64,000 bases of DNA from JAOUEA01 sp963762075 (lineage in GTDB: Bacteria; Actinomycetota; UBA4738; HRBIN12): assembly GCA_963762075.1 (NCBI GenBank), contig CAVXJC010000005.1, positions 157,007 to 221,006 on the forward strand, written 5' to 3'. The position numbers were made by a program, and so were the translations under genes. The notes under the pieces were generated by a model. The model ran no database searches and was not told the origin of the DNA. It worked only from the letters and a program-made list of their open reading frames with translations. Below, piece after piece: positions 23,557-31,577 of the stretch (position 1 is the stretch's first letter; each line of letters opens with the position of its first letter).

Positions 23557-24543
23557 ATGGCAACACTGGAGGTCGTCGGCGAGCGGGCGGATGGATTCCG
23601 CCATGAGGCCCTGCTCTATGAGGGCTCTGTCGATCTTGTCGAGCAGGCCTCGCGGTTCATCGTCGAAGGTCTCGATGCCGGCGAGCCGACATTCGTCGTC
23701 ATCGACGCGCCAACGATCGGCGAGGTCGGTGCCCGCATCGGCCGGCACCCTCTCCTGACATTCGCCGACATGACCCTGGTCGGGGCCAACCCCGCTCGCA
23801 TCATCCCTGTGTGGCAGTCGTTCGTGGACGACTTCGCCCCCGGGCGGCGGCTACGGGGGATCGGGCAACCCGTCTGGTCCGGCCGAACTCCCCAGGAGCT
23901 GGTGGAGTGTGAGCGGCACGAGTCACTATTGAACCTGGCCTTCTCGGGGTCCGCGAACATGTGGCTCATCTGCCCCTACGACGTCTCATCGCTCGACCGC
24001 CCGACGATCCAGGGTGCGGAAAGGACGCACCCTTCGATCTTCGCGCAGCGCGGGCGGTGGGCGAGCGCCGCGTTCGAGGGTATCGATGCGGCGAGATCTT
24101 CGTTCGACGTGCCTCTGCCACAGGCTCCTGCGGACGCCACGGCACTGTCGTTCGACGGCGAGGGCCTGTCGCGAGTTCGCACGTGGGCCGCGAGCCGCTG
24201 CTTCGCACTCGGTCTGTCATCGGATCGAACGGACGACCTCGTGCTCGCGTTCGGGGAGATCACCGCCAACAGCGTCAGACACGGCGGTGGACGAGGTGTC
24301 TTGCGCATGTGGGCCGACGACGGTGCCATCGTGTGTGAGGTGGTCGATGCGGGCTCGATCACCGACCCATTGGCTGGCCGGAAGCGACCGACGACCGATC
24401 AAAGGAGCGGCTTCGGTCTGTGGCTCGCCAACCAGCTCTGCGATCTCGTGCAGATCAGGACTTCGCCCGATGGGTCGGTCATCCGTCTGCACATGCGGCT
24501 CGACGATGCTCAGCGGTCGGCGCCGTCCGCGAGCGAGCGGTAG
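23557..24543 (+). CDS. MEDS-domain sensor fused to anti-sigma-type ATPase
   Basis: 328 residues from the ATG 8 nt after GGGAG. N-terminal MEDS (DcmR-type sensory) domain: GFRHEALLYEGSVDLVEQAS, GEPTFVVIDAP, RLRGIGQPVWSGRTPQELVE, NMWLICPYDVSSLD. C-terminal RsbW-like HATPase (about 215-325) with a proper N-box FGEITANSVRHG and G-box SGFGLWLANQLCD. Such fusions are probably ligand-regulated anti-sigma kinases. Its 3' end overlaps hisI by 34 bp on the opposite strand. The sigma partner could be the factor at 11556, but that is inference. Confidence 0.87.
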   Translation: MATLEVVGERADGFRHEALLYEGSVDLVEQASRFIVEGLDAGEPTFVVIDAPTIGEVGARIGRHPLLTFADMTLVGANPARIIPVWQSFVDDFAPGRRLRGIGQPVWSGRTPQELVECERHESLLNLAFSGSANMWLICPYDVSSLDRPTIQGAERTHPSIFAQRGRWASAAFEGIDAARSSFDVPLPQAPADATALSFDGEGLSRVRTWAASRCFALGLSSDRTDDLVLAFGEITANSVRHGGGRGVLRMWADDGAIVCEVVDAGSITDPLAGRKRPTTDQRSGFGLWLANQLCDLVQIRTSPDGSVIRLHMRLDDAQRSAPSASER

Positions 24544-24869
24544 AAGCAGCTACGCTCGCCGGTGTGACAGGCGGGACCTTCTTGGTGGATGCGAGCCACG
24601 ATCGCATCGGCGTCACAATCGATCAGCAGCTCTTGCCAGTGCTGCACGTGACCGCTCGTGTCGCCCTTGCGCCATAGCTCCTGCCTCGAGCGCGACCAGT
24701 AGGTCATGCGGCCTTCGGTGAGTGTGCGCTCGAGCGCGTCACGGTTCGCCCATGCCATCATGAGCACCTGGCCGGTATCGGCGTCTTGCGCGATCACCGG
24801 GATCAACCCTCGGTCGTCGAATCGCAGGGAATCGAGATCGATCGGCTCGCCGAACCTCGCCTCGCTCAC
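24510..24869 (-). CDS. hisI: Phosphoribosyl-AMP cyclohydrolase
   Basis: Opens the adenine ring of PR-AMP, the third histidine step. 119 residues, monofunctional: RFDDRGLIPVIAQDADTGQV, MAWANRDALERTL, YWSRSRQELWRKGDTSGH, and the zinc-site motif GPACHTGERSCFYR. There is no fused HisE domain and no hisE gene next to it, although step 2 needs one. ATG overlaps the hisF stop (ATGA). Last gene of the his operon. Confidence 0.95.
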   Translation of the reverse strand: MSEARFGEPIDLDSLRFDDRGLIPVIAQDADTGQVLMMAWANRDALERTLTEGRMTYWSRSRQELWRKGDTSGHVQHWQELLIDCDADAIVARIHQEGPACHTGERSCFYRSLADGADR

Positions 24870-25633
24870 AGCCGCACCTCGACGCCGTGCGCCCCCAGGT
24901 ACTCCTTGATGTCGCGGATCGTGAGCTGTCCGAAGTGCAGCCGGCTCGCCGCGAGCACCGCATCGGCTCCGCCCTCGATGAGCGCCTCGAGGAAATGACC
25001 GAGCTCACCCGCACCACCGCTGGCCACGACCGGCACCCCCACCTCGCCGGCGATCGCCTCCAGCAGGTCGATGTCGTATCCCTCGCCCGTGCCGTCGCGG
25101 TCCATCGAGGTCAGGAGCACCTCGCCCGCGCCGCGGTCGGTGGTGGCCTCGACCGCCCACTCGACCGCGTCGCGTCCCGTCGAAGTACGGCCGGCATCGA
25201 CGACGACTTCCCAGCCGTTGCCGCCGAAGCGACGCTTCGCGTCGATCGCCACGACGACGCATTGGGTGCCGAACCGGTCGGCGGCGCGCTGCAGCAGCGA
25301 TGGGTCTCGCACCGCGGCCGAGTTGACCGCAACCTTGTCGGCCCCCGCGCGCAGCAGGTCGTGAACATCGTCTTCGGCCCGCACCCCCCCACCGACCGTC
25401 AGCGGGATGAACACCTTCTCCGCGGTTCGCGAGATCACATCGAGGGTGGCGGCGCGACCTTCGATGGTGGCCGTGATGTCGAGGAAGATGAGTTCGTCGC
25501 CTCCCTCTCGGTCGTACCGTGCCGCAAGCTCCACCGGATCGCCGGCGTCTCGGAGCTCCCGGAACTTCGTGCCCTTCACGACCCGCCCACCTTCGACGTC
25601 GAGGCAGGGGACGATGCGCTTGGCGAGCGTCAT
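24866..25633 (-). CDS. hisF: Imidazole glycerol phosphate synthase, cyclase subunit
   Basis: 255-residue (beta/alpha)8 barrel that joins PRFAR and ammonia (from HisH) into IGP and AICAR. Catalytic aspartates appear in PCLDVEGGRVVKG (Asp11) and VVAIDAKRRFGG (Asp130 region); phosphate-binding loops TVGGGVRAEDD and ASGGAGELGH are intact. Starts at MTLAKRIVPCLDV, 7 nt after the hisA stop. Confidence 0.96.
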   Translation of the reverse strand: MTLAKRIVPCLDVEGGRVVKGTKFRELRDAGDPVELAARYDREGGDELIFLDITATIEGRAATLDVISRTAEKVFIPLTVGGGVRAEDDVHDLLRAGADKVAVNSAAVRDPSLLQRAADRFGTQCVVVAIDAKRRFGGNGWEVVVDAGRTSTGRDAVEWAVEATTDRGAGEVLLTSMDRDGTGEGYDIDLLEAIAGEVGVPVVASGGAGELGHFLEALIEGGADAVLAASRLHFGQLTIRDIKEYLGAHGVEVRL

Positions 25634-25640
25634 GCCGGCA

Positions 25641-26342
25641 TCATCCCCTGATGACCTGGACGAGCTTGAGCGTCTTCTCGTACAGGGCCTTGCCCGCGAC
25701 CACGGCTTCGCACCCGAGATCGCGAAGTGCCCAGACATCGTCGGCGTCGCGGACGCCCCCGCTCGCGATCAGGGGGGTGTCGGTGATGCTCAACACATGT
25801 TCGTACAGCTTCACGTCGGGCCCCTTGAGCGTGCCGTCGCGAGCGATCGACGTCACGAGGTAGCGCGGGGCGCCGGCCGCTTCGAGCGCCGGCAAGGCGT
25901 CCTCGAGCGAAGGGCCTTCCTCTTTCCAGCCTCGCACCATGACGTGACCGCCTCGCACGTCGATCGCGACGACGATCGAGTCGGCGTGTTCCTCGACCGC
26001 GCGCCGCACGAACGAGGGGTCGGCGGCTGCGGCGGTGCCGAGGATGACTCTCGCCGCGCCGGCGGCGAGCAGCTCGCCGATGTCGTCGTGTGTGCGCATG
26101 CCACCCCCGACCTGCACCGGCACCTGCACCGCGCGGCATATCGCCTCGACACACTCGCGGTTGTTCCCCTCGCCGAGCGCCGCATCGAGGTCCACCACGT
26201 GCAACCGCCGGGCGCCTTCACCTTGGAAGCGCACCGCCACCTCGACCGGGTCTGCCGCATAGGTCGTCTCGGAGTCGGGGTCTCCTTGGAGCAGTCGCAC
26301 AGCCCGCCCGCCACGCAGATCGATCGCGGGGATGACGATCAT
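25641..26342 (-). CDS. hisA: ProFAR isomerase (bifunctional PriA not excluded)
   Basis: 233-residue barrel; Amadori isomerisation of ProFAR to PRFAR. Motifs PAIDLRGGRAVRLLQGD (catalytic Asp8), QVGGGMRTHDDIGELL, VVAIDVRGGHV and IASGGVRDADDV. Actinobacterial homologues (PriA) often also act as TrpF; no trp genes are present here to judge. ATG overlaps the hisH stop (ATGA). Confidence 0.94.
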   Translation of the reverse strand: MIVIPAIDLRGGRAVRLLQGDPDSETTYAADPVEVAVRFQGEGARRLHVVDLDAALGEGNNRECVEAICRAVQVPVQVGGGMRTHDDIGELLAAGAARVILGTAAAADPSFVRRAVEEHADSIVVAIDVRGGHVMVRGWKEEGPSLEDALPALEAAGAPRYLVTSIARDGTLKGPDVKLYEHVLSITDTPLIASGGVRDADDVWALRDLGCEAVVAGKALYEKTLKLVQVIRG

Positions 26343-26944
26343 GTGAGCGACCTCACGAACCGTTCGTACACGTGCAAGCCTGCGTCTGAGGACTTCTCGG
26401 GGTGGAACTGGGTCGCGAAGACGTTGTCGCGTGCGGCCGCGGAGGCGAACGACGTGCCATGCGTCGTCGTCGCTGCTGTCGTCGCCGACGTGGGCGATGC
26501 GTAGGAATGCACGAAGTAGAAGCGGGTCTCGTCGGGGAGGCCGTCGAGGTAGGGGTGTGGCGCGGTCCACGTCGCGGTGTTCCAGCCCATGTGCGGCACC
26601 TTCACGGCACCCGACAGGCGTTCCACGCGCCCCGGGAAGAGGCCGAGGCCCGGTTCGGCATCCTCCTCGCTTCCCTCGAAGAGCACCTGCATGCCCACGC
26701 AGACACCGAAGATCGCCCTGCCGGTGAGACGGAATGCCTCGATCGTCGTGTGCATGCCACGTTGCCTGATCGCACGCATGCACGCGCCGAAGTGGCCGAC
26801 GCCGGGGATCAACAGAGCATCGGCGTTCGCGATCTCGTCGGCCTCGCTCGTGACGAGCACGCTTCCGCCTACGTGGATGATCGCGCGCGTGACGGAGTGG
26901 AGGTTGCCGGAGCCGTAGTCGGCGACGGCGATCGTGTGGGTCAT
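26339..26944 (-). CDS. hisH: Imidazole glycerol phosphate synthase, glutaminase subunit
   Basis: 201-residue class I glutamine amidotransferase giving ammonia to HisF. Begins IAVADYGSGNLHSV; oxyanion-strand IPGVGHFGACM; catalytic Cys in FGVCVGMQ; His/Glu in FATQFHPEKS. An Ala/Thr-rich insert (SATTAATTTHGT) near residue 155 is unusual but in frame. 13-nt gap after hisB, coupled to hisA. Confidence 0.95.
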   Translation of the reverse strand: MTHTIAVADYGSGNLHSVTRAIIHVGGSVLVTSEADEIANADALLIPGVGHFGACMRAIRQRGMHTTIEAFRLTGRAIFGVCVGMQVLFEGSEEDAEPGLGLFPGRVERLSGAVKVPHMGWNTATWTAPHPYLDGLPDETRFYFVHSYASPTSATTAATTTHGTSFASAAARDNVFATQFHPEKSSDAGLHVYERFVRSLT

Positions 26945-26957
26945 CGAGATCCCCTGG

Positions 26958-27542
26958 TCAGAGCGTTCCCTTGGTCGATGGAACGCCGGTGCGCCCTGTC
27001 AGGACGCATGCGTCGCCGAGCGCCTTGGCTATCGCCTTGAACTCCGCCTCGCAGATGTGATGCGGCGAGCGTCCGTAGCGAAGATGCACGTGGATCGTCA
27101 TGTTCGCCGCCTGCGCGAACGCGCGAACGAAATCCTCGAGCAGCCCTGTGTCGAATCCGTCGATCGTTTCGTACGGGACGGCCACGTCGTGCACGACGTA
27201 GTTCCGCCCTGCGAGGTCGAGGAAGACCTCGACCGCTGCCTCGTCGAGGGGCACAGTGATCGAGGCGAACCGACGGATGCCGGCCTTGTCGCCGAGCGCC
27301 TCGGAGAGCGCCGTGCCGATCGCGATCCCACAGTCCTCGACCGTGTGGTGGCCGTCGACCTGCAGGTCACCTTCGCATGTGATGTCGAGATCCCACCCGG
27401 CGTGTTTGCCGAGCTGCTGAAGCATGTGGTCGAAGAACGCGATGCCTGTGGCGGCGCTGGACGACCCCGACCCATCGAGGTTCAGCTCCAGCTTGATGGC
27501 GGTCTCCTTCGTGATCCGCGCAACGCTCGCGGTGCGGCTCAC
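26958..27542 (-). CDS. hisB: Imidazoleglycerol-phosphate dehydratase
   Basis: 194 residues, monofunctional (no phosphatase domain). The two Mn-binding motifs are present: DGHHTVEDCGIAIG and RSPHHICEAEFKAIA, plus FFDHMLQQLGKHAGWDL. Start overlaps the hisC stop (ATGA). Histidinol-phosphate phosphatase is not encoded in the window. Confidence 0.95.
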   Translation of the reverse strand: MSRTASVARITKETAIKLELNLDGSGSSSAATGIAFFDHMLQQLGKHAGWDLDITCEGDLQVDGHHTVEDCGIAIGTALSEALGDKAGIRRFASITVPLDEAAVEVFLDLAGRNYVVHDVAVPYETIDGFDTGLLEDFVRAFAQAANMTIHVHLRYGRSPHHICEAEFKAIAKALGDACVLTGRTGVPSTKGTL

Positions 27543-28603
27543 GTCGACAACACTTCCCGCAGGCTCGTAAGGAACAGGTCGACCTCGTGCTCGGCGCCGG
27601 CCGTGACCCGCAGGGCGTTCGGCACCACGGCGGTGAGGTCGCGCACGAGCACGCCTCGATCGAGCAGCTCCTGCCAGACCTGCCGGGCGTCGTGGGGCGA
27701 GGGCGGCACGAACAGCACGAAATTGGCGTCGCTCGGAAACACCGTTACGCCGCCGAGAGATCTCAACTCACGCGAGATGCGGTCGCGCTGGGCGCGGATC
27801 GGTTCCAGCAGCGACATCGCCTCGCCGGTGTGCCGCAGGGCGACGATGCCGGCGGTCTGCGTGAGCGCAGACACGTGATAGGGAAGGCGCACACGTTGCA
27901 GGTCGGCGACGACCTCGGGGCTCGTGAGCACATACCCGAGCCTCGCTCCGGCCATCGCGAACGCCTTGGAGAACGTGCGAACCACCGCGACGTTCGGTTG
28001 ATCGGCCACGAGCTTCAGCGCGCTCTCGCCTCCGAACTCGATGTAGGCCTCGTCGACGATCACCAGCGCTGCCGTGCGCTCGGCCAGCGAGGCGATCTGC
28101 TCGAGCGGCTGCGCGTTGCCGGTCGGATTGTTCGGCGAACAGACGAAGACGACATCGGGTCCGGCGCCGGCCGCTTCGGCGATCGACACGTGGTCCAGCA
28201 CGTACGGATCCTTCAGTCTCAACTGGACTAGATCGCAGTGGGTGATCCACGAGAGGCGCGAGTGCAGCTGGTACGTGGGTTCGAACACGACCGCCGTCTG
28301 CCCGGGACCGCCGTAGGCGAGCAGCAGCTCGGCGAGCACCTCGTTGGATCCGTTCGCGGCCCATGTTCCCTCGAAGCGGTGTCCGTGGTGATCGGCGAGC
28401 GCTTCGCGCAAGCGCGTCATCTGCCCGTCGGGGTAGCGGTTGAGCGGCAGTTCGCGTACGGACCGCGCCAGGTCGTCGGAGAACCCATCGGGCAACGGAG
28501 TCGGGCACTCGTTCGTGTTGAGTCGAGCCGAGACGTCGAGCTGGGGCGAGACGTAGGGGTCCACCTCGCGCACTCCGGCACGAGGTTCGGCGACCGGCGT
28601 CAC
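27539..28603 (-). CDS. hisC: Histidinol-phosphate aminotransferase
   Basis: 354-residue fold-type I PLP enzyme. Substrate N-terminus (VSARLNTNECPTPLPDGF), CSPNNPTGN loop, VDEAYIEFGG, and PLP lysine in VVRTFSKAFAMAGARLGY. GTG start overlaps the hisD stop (GTGA). Confidence 0.95.
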   Translation of the reverse strand: MTPVAEPRAGVREVDPYVSPQLDVSARLNTNECPTPLPDGFSDDLARSVRELPLNRYPDGQMTRLREALADHHGHRFEGTWAANGSNEVLAELLLAYGGPGQTAVVFEPTYQLHSRLSWITHCDLVQLRLKDPYVLDHVSIAEAAGAGPDVVFVCSPNNPTGNAQPLEQIASLAERTAALVIVDEAYIEFGGESALKLVADQPNVAVVRTFSKAFAMAGARLGYVLTSPEVVADLQRVRLPYHVSALTQTAGIVALRHTGEAMSLLEPIRAQRDRISRELRSLGGVTVFPSDANFVLFVPPSPHDARQVWQELLDRGVLVRDLTAVVPNALRVTAGAEHEVDLFLTSLREVLST

Positions 28604-29892
28604 GGTTGCACGACTTCGGCCGCGCCGGCGCGGGCGTCCATGGCTCGGGCGTGACCGACGAGTCCCTCGGCGTTCGCGATCGCCGAGGCGCCTGGTGCGA
28701 AGCGAGCTGCGCTCGCTTTGCCGAGCTCGACCACCGAGCTCACCGTGACGTAGTCGCCTGCGCGCAGCCCGCTCGAGAACCGAGCGGTGCCCGCCGTCGG
28801 CAGCACGTGGTTCGACGCGACCCCGTAGTCTCCGAAGGGCACGGCGCTCCAGTGCCCGAGGAAGATCGCGCCGGCGTTGCGCACGCTCGGTAGGAAAGCG
28901 CGAGCATCGGGCAGCAGCAACAGCAGATGCTCGGATGCGAGATCGTTCACGACCTCGACGGCGTGATCGAGGTCTCGGACCAGCACGGCCTTGGTGTGGC
29001 TGAGGGCTGCATCGACGATCGTGCGACGACCTGCGTCCTCGATCGCCTCGTCGAGCGCTTTCCCCACACGGGTCGCGAGTTCTGGGTCCGGAGTGATGAA
29101 GAAGGTGCGTGCTTGCGGGTCGTGCTCGGCCTGCGCGATCAGGTCGAGCGCGGCCAAGTCGATGTCGATGTCACCATCGGCGACGATCGCGAGCTCCGAC
29201 GGACCGGCCAGCCCGTCGATGCCGACGGTTCCTGCGACCTGGCGCTTGGCCTCGGTCACGTAGGCGTTCCCGGGGCCGACGATGCGATCGACCCTCGGGA
29301 TCGACTCGGTGCCGTAGGCCATCGCGGCGACCGCCTGGGCGCCACCGGTCTTGGCGATGTAATGGGCGCCGGCCCTTCGTGCGGCGTAGAGCACCGACGC
29401 GGGGATCGAGCCGTCGGCCTGCGGGGGAGTGCAGACGACGATCTCGCTCACCTTGGCGACGACGGCGGGCACGACGGTCATGCACACCGACGACGGGTAC
29501 ACGGCACGGCCCCCCGGCACGTAGCAGCCCACAGATCCGAGAGGACGCACGATCTCGCCGAAACGCACGCCGTCGCGCTCGTCCCACCATTCACGCGGTA
29601 GCTGCCGGGCCGCAAGATCCTGCAGCCGGTCGATCAGGTCGTCGAGCGCGCGTCGCAGCGATGGATCGATGTCGGCAACCGCGGCGTCGAGCTCCCGATC
29701 CGTCACGAGCACACCGCTCATGGCGAGATCGGCGCCGTCGAACCGGTGCGCGAGCTCGATCAGCACTTCGTCGCCCTCGACGAAGACGCGTTGCAAGATG
29801 CCGGCGACCGTGTCGGCAACGGTGGGGTCGGTCTCGAGCCTGGTGGCGTCGAGACGCTCGCCCCGCTCTCGCAGGTCGAGGAGCTCCAGCAT
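28600..29892 (-). CDS. hisD: Histidinol dehydrogenase
   Basis: 430 residues, NAD+ and Zn dependent, two successive oxidations of histidinol to histidine. Motifs: LGSVGCYVPGGRAVYPSSVC, GAHYIAKTGGAQAVAAMAYG, VGPGNAYVTEAKR, the zinc/substrate region LIAQAEHDPQARTFF, and HWSAVPFGDYGVASNHVLPT. The ATG is one base after the stop of a 56-aa membrane ORF whose end supplies the ribosome-binding site (AGAGGAG). First enzyme gene of the operon. Confidence 0.96.
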   Translation of the reverse strand: MLELLDLRERGERLDATRLETDPTVADTVAGILQRVFVEGDEVLIELAHRFDGADLAMSGVLVTDRELDAAVADIDPSLRRALDDLIDRLQDLAARQLPREWWDERDGVRFGEIVRPLGSVGCYVPGGRAVYPSSVCMTVVPAVVAKVSEIVVCTPPQADGSIPASVLYAARRAGAHYIAKTGGAQAVAAMAYGTESIPRVDRIVGPGNAYVTEAKRQVAGTVGIDGLAGPSELAIVADGDIDIDLAALDLIAQAEHDPQARTFFITPDPELATRVGKALDEAIEDAGRRTIVDAALSHTKAVLVRDLDHAVEVVNDLASEHLLLLLPDARAFLPSVRNAGAIFLGHWSAVPFGDYGVASNHVLPTAGTARFSSGLRAGDYVTVSSVVELGKASAARFAPGASAIANAEGLVGHARAMDARAGAAEVVQP

Positions 29893-29893
29893 G

Positions 29894-30064
29894 TCAGCGC
29901 TCCTCTGATACCTCGTGATGTCCCACGGCGCCGGTCGCGACGGGGGTGAGGGAGCCGCGTTGCCGCCGATCGCGAGCGAGCAACACGAAGCCGCTGGCGC
30001 CGACCGCGAATGCGGCGACGGCGAGCATGACGATTGCGACGAGCAACACGGTTTCGCGGTCCAT
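29894..30064 (-). CDS. Small single-helix membrane protein heading the his operon (56 aa)
   Basis: 56 residues: MDRET, one strong hydrophobic helix (VLLVAIVMLAVAAFAVGASG), then a basic ARDRRQRG stretch and a polar tail ending VSEER. Stop and hisD start are TGA-C-ATG, and its last codons contain the hisD ribosome-binding site, so translation of the two is linked. Not a His-rich leader peptide (only two adjacent His), so classical attenuation is unlikely. Function unknown. Confidence 0.6.
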   Translation of the reverse strand: MDRETVLLVAIVMLAVAAFAVGASGFVLLARDRRQRGSLTPVATGAVGHHEVSEER

Positions 30065-30120
30065 GAAGGGGTTCAGGGTACCGAAACCGACCCAGCGTCA
30101 GCCCGGCCCAGGCACGGGAA

Positions 30121-30149
30121 GCGGGCCGGCACCTACGGTGCCGGCCCGC
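30121..30149 (-). terminator. Terminator downstream of the HU gene
   Basis: Perfect 12-bp stem GCGGGCCGGCAC with a 5-nt loop, 25 nt past the HU stop and followed on the minus strand by TTCC. It separates HU from the his operon, whose first ORF starts at 30064. Confidence 0.75.
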
Positions 30150-30174
30150 GGTGGTGGGGAGAAGGTGGAGCTGC

Positions 30175-30447
30175 TTACTTCACACTGCTCTTCAGACGTG
30201 CTCCGGCGGTCACCTTGACCGTCGCGCTCGCCGGGATGTTGATCGTGTCGCCTGTGCGCGGGTTGCGACCCGTGCGGGCCGCGCGGTTCACCTTCTGGAA
30301 CGAGATGAAGCCCGGGATCGAGATCTTGTCGCCCTTGGCGACCTGCGTCTCGATCGTCTCGGTCATGCCCTTGATGACGTCGTCGACCTGCGACTTGGCC
30401 ATCCCGGTCTTGTCGGCGATGGCGTCGACCAGCTCTGCCTTGTTCAT
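30175..30447 (-). CDS. hup: HU family nucleoid protein
   Basis: 90 residues: MNKAELVDAIADKTGMAKSQ, GDKISIPGFISFQKV, and the DNA-binding arm RAARTGRNPRTGDTINIPAS with the conserved RNP(x)TG motif. This is the short HU form without the Lys/Ala-rich C-terminal tail found in mycobacterial and streptomycete HupB/HupS. Good ribosome-binding site (GGGAGG). Monocistronic, with its own terminator. Confidence 0.95.
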   Translation of the reverse strand: MNKAELVDAIADKTGMAKSQVDDVIKGMTETIETQVAKGDKISIPGFISFQKVNRAARTGRNPRTGDTINIPASATVKVTAGARLKSSVK

Positions 30448-30543
30448 TCGGACACCTCCCCAGGTGTAGTCAGGACGCCGGAAGCGTACCGGGATTCCGC
30501 GCGTTCCCGCGGATTTCCGCGAGTTTTCTGCCATCGGGCCAGG

Positions 30544-31569
30544 TCAGACGGCCTCTTTGCCTTGTTGGCGCGTGCCGTCGAAGGTCTCATCGGCGTGCGG
30601 TGCGTCTGGGTCCTCCCGGCCCGCAAGGGTCTCGTCGGCGAGCCGGAACGCCATGGTCGAGACGTCGAGACCTTCGCGATTCGCGAGCACGATCACGGTG
30701 GTGTGCTCGGTGGGGAAGCGCACCATCTTCGACTCCCAGCCGGGGAAGTTGCCCCCGTGGCTCACGATCGGCAACCCTCGATGGGTGCGCACCGACAAGC
30801 CCCACGCGTAGTGGATGGTCGTGCCGTCATCGAGGCTTCCTCGTGTGGTGAGTCGTTGGGGGAGCCATCCGCCGGTGAGCCGGTCCTCCTCGAAGTTCGC
30901 GCTCCAGGCTGCGAGGTCGCGCACCGTCGTCCAGAGTCCGCCGGCGCCGACGCCGTGGAAGCATGCCGGCTCGACGTACACGTTCCCGTCCTCGGCTTCG
31001 AAGTGTCCTCGCGCAGCGCGCCCGGGAAGCGGTGTCGGGGAATCGCGGAAGAAGGTGTCGCGCATGCCGAGCGGTTCGAAGATGCGCTCGTGCGCGAAGG
31101 TCGCGAGGGTGGCACGCTCCGCCGCGCCGACGACCTGAGCGAGGAGCAGGTATCCCCGGTTCGAGTAGCCGTACCGGGAGCCAGGCTCGAAGTCGAGCTC
31201 GGTCGTGTCGCGCAGCGCGCCGAGCAGCTCGGCGTTACCCCAATCGGGCACGCCGCTGACCGGCACGCCCGGACCCTCGCGCGAGCGCTCGCGTACCCCG
31301 CCCGTGTGATGCACCAGGTGACGGATGGTGACGCGCTCGCCCCAGGCGGGCAGTCGTGGCACGTACCGCGAGACCGGATCGTCGAGCGCGAGCGCGCCTT
31401 CCCGCTCGAGCATCGCGACGCACGCCGCCACGAACTGCTTCGCGAGCGATCCCACGTAGAAGATCGAGTCCTCCGTGAGCGGCTCACCGGTGTCGGCGTT
31501 CGCGACGCCCTCGGCCGAGGAGTCGATCTCGGCGCCACCGACGATCGCTGTGACCGCCCCACCGATCAT
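30544..31569 (-). CDS. Serine hydrolase, beta-lactamase class C/PBP-like
   Basis: 341 residues of the beta-lactamase (PF00144) fold. Nucleophile motif GSLAKQF (SxxK) near residue 40, YGYSNRG (YxN) near 135, and a HGGNFPG motif replacing KTG near 270, usual for esterase/peptidase members. No signal peptide is visible, arguing for a cytoplasmic esterase or peptidase rather than antibiotic resistance. Starts 8 nt after the thyX stop, so probably co-transcribed. Confidence 0.82.
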   Translation of the reverse strand: MIGGAVTAIVGGAEIDSSAEGVANADTGEPLTEDSIFYVGSLAKQFVAACVAMLEREGALALDDPVSRYVPRLPAWGERVTIRHLVHHTGGVRERSREGPGVPVSGVPDWGNAELLGALRDTTELDFEPGSRYGYSNRGYLLLAQVVGAAERATLATFAHERIFEPLGMRDTFFRDSPTPLPGRAARGHFEAEDGNVYVEPACFHGVGAGGLWTTVRDLAAWSANFEEDRLTGGWLPQRLTTRGSLDDGTTIHYAWGLSVRTHRGLPIVSHGGNFPGWESKMVRFPTEHTTVIVLANREGLDVSTMAFRLADETLAGREDPDAPHADETFDGTRQQGKEAV

Positions 31570-31577
31570 CACGCCTG

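Noticed and set aside
30544..31569. Beta-lactamase conferring resistance
   Set aside because: No signal peptide, and an HxG motif in place of KTG; more likely an esterase/peptidase-type relative.
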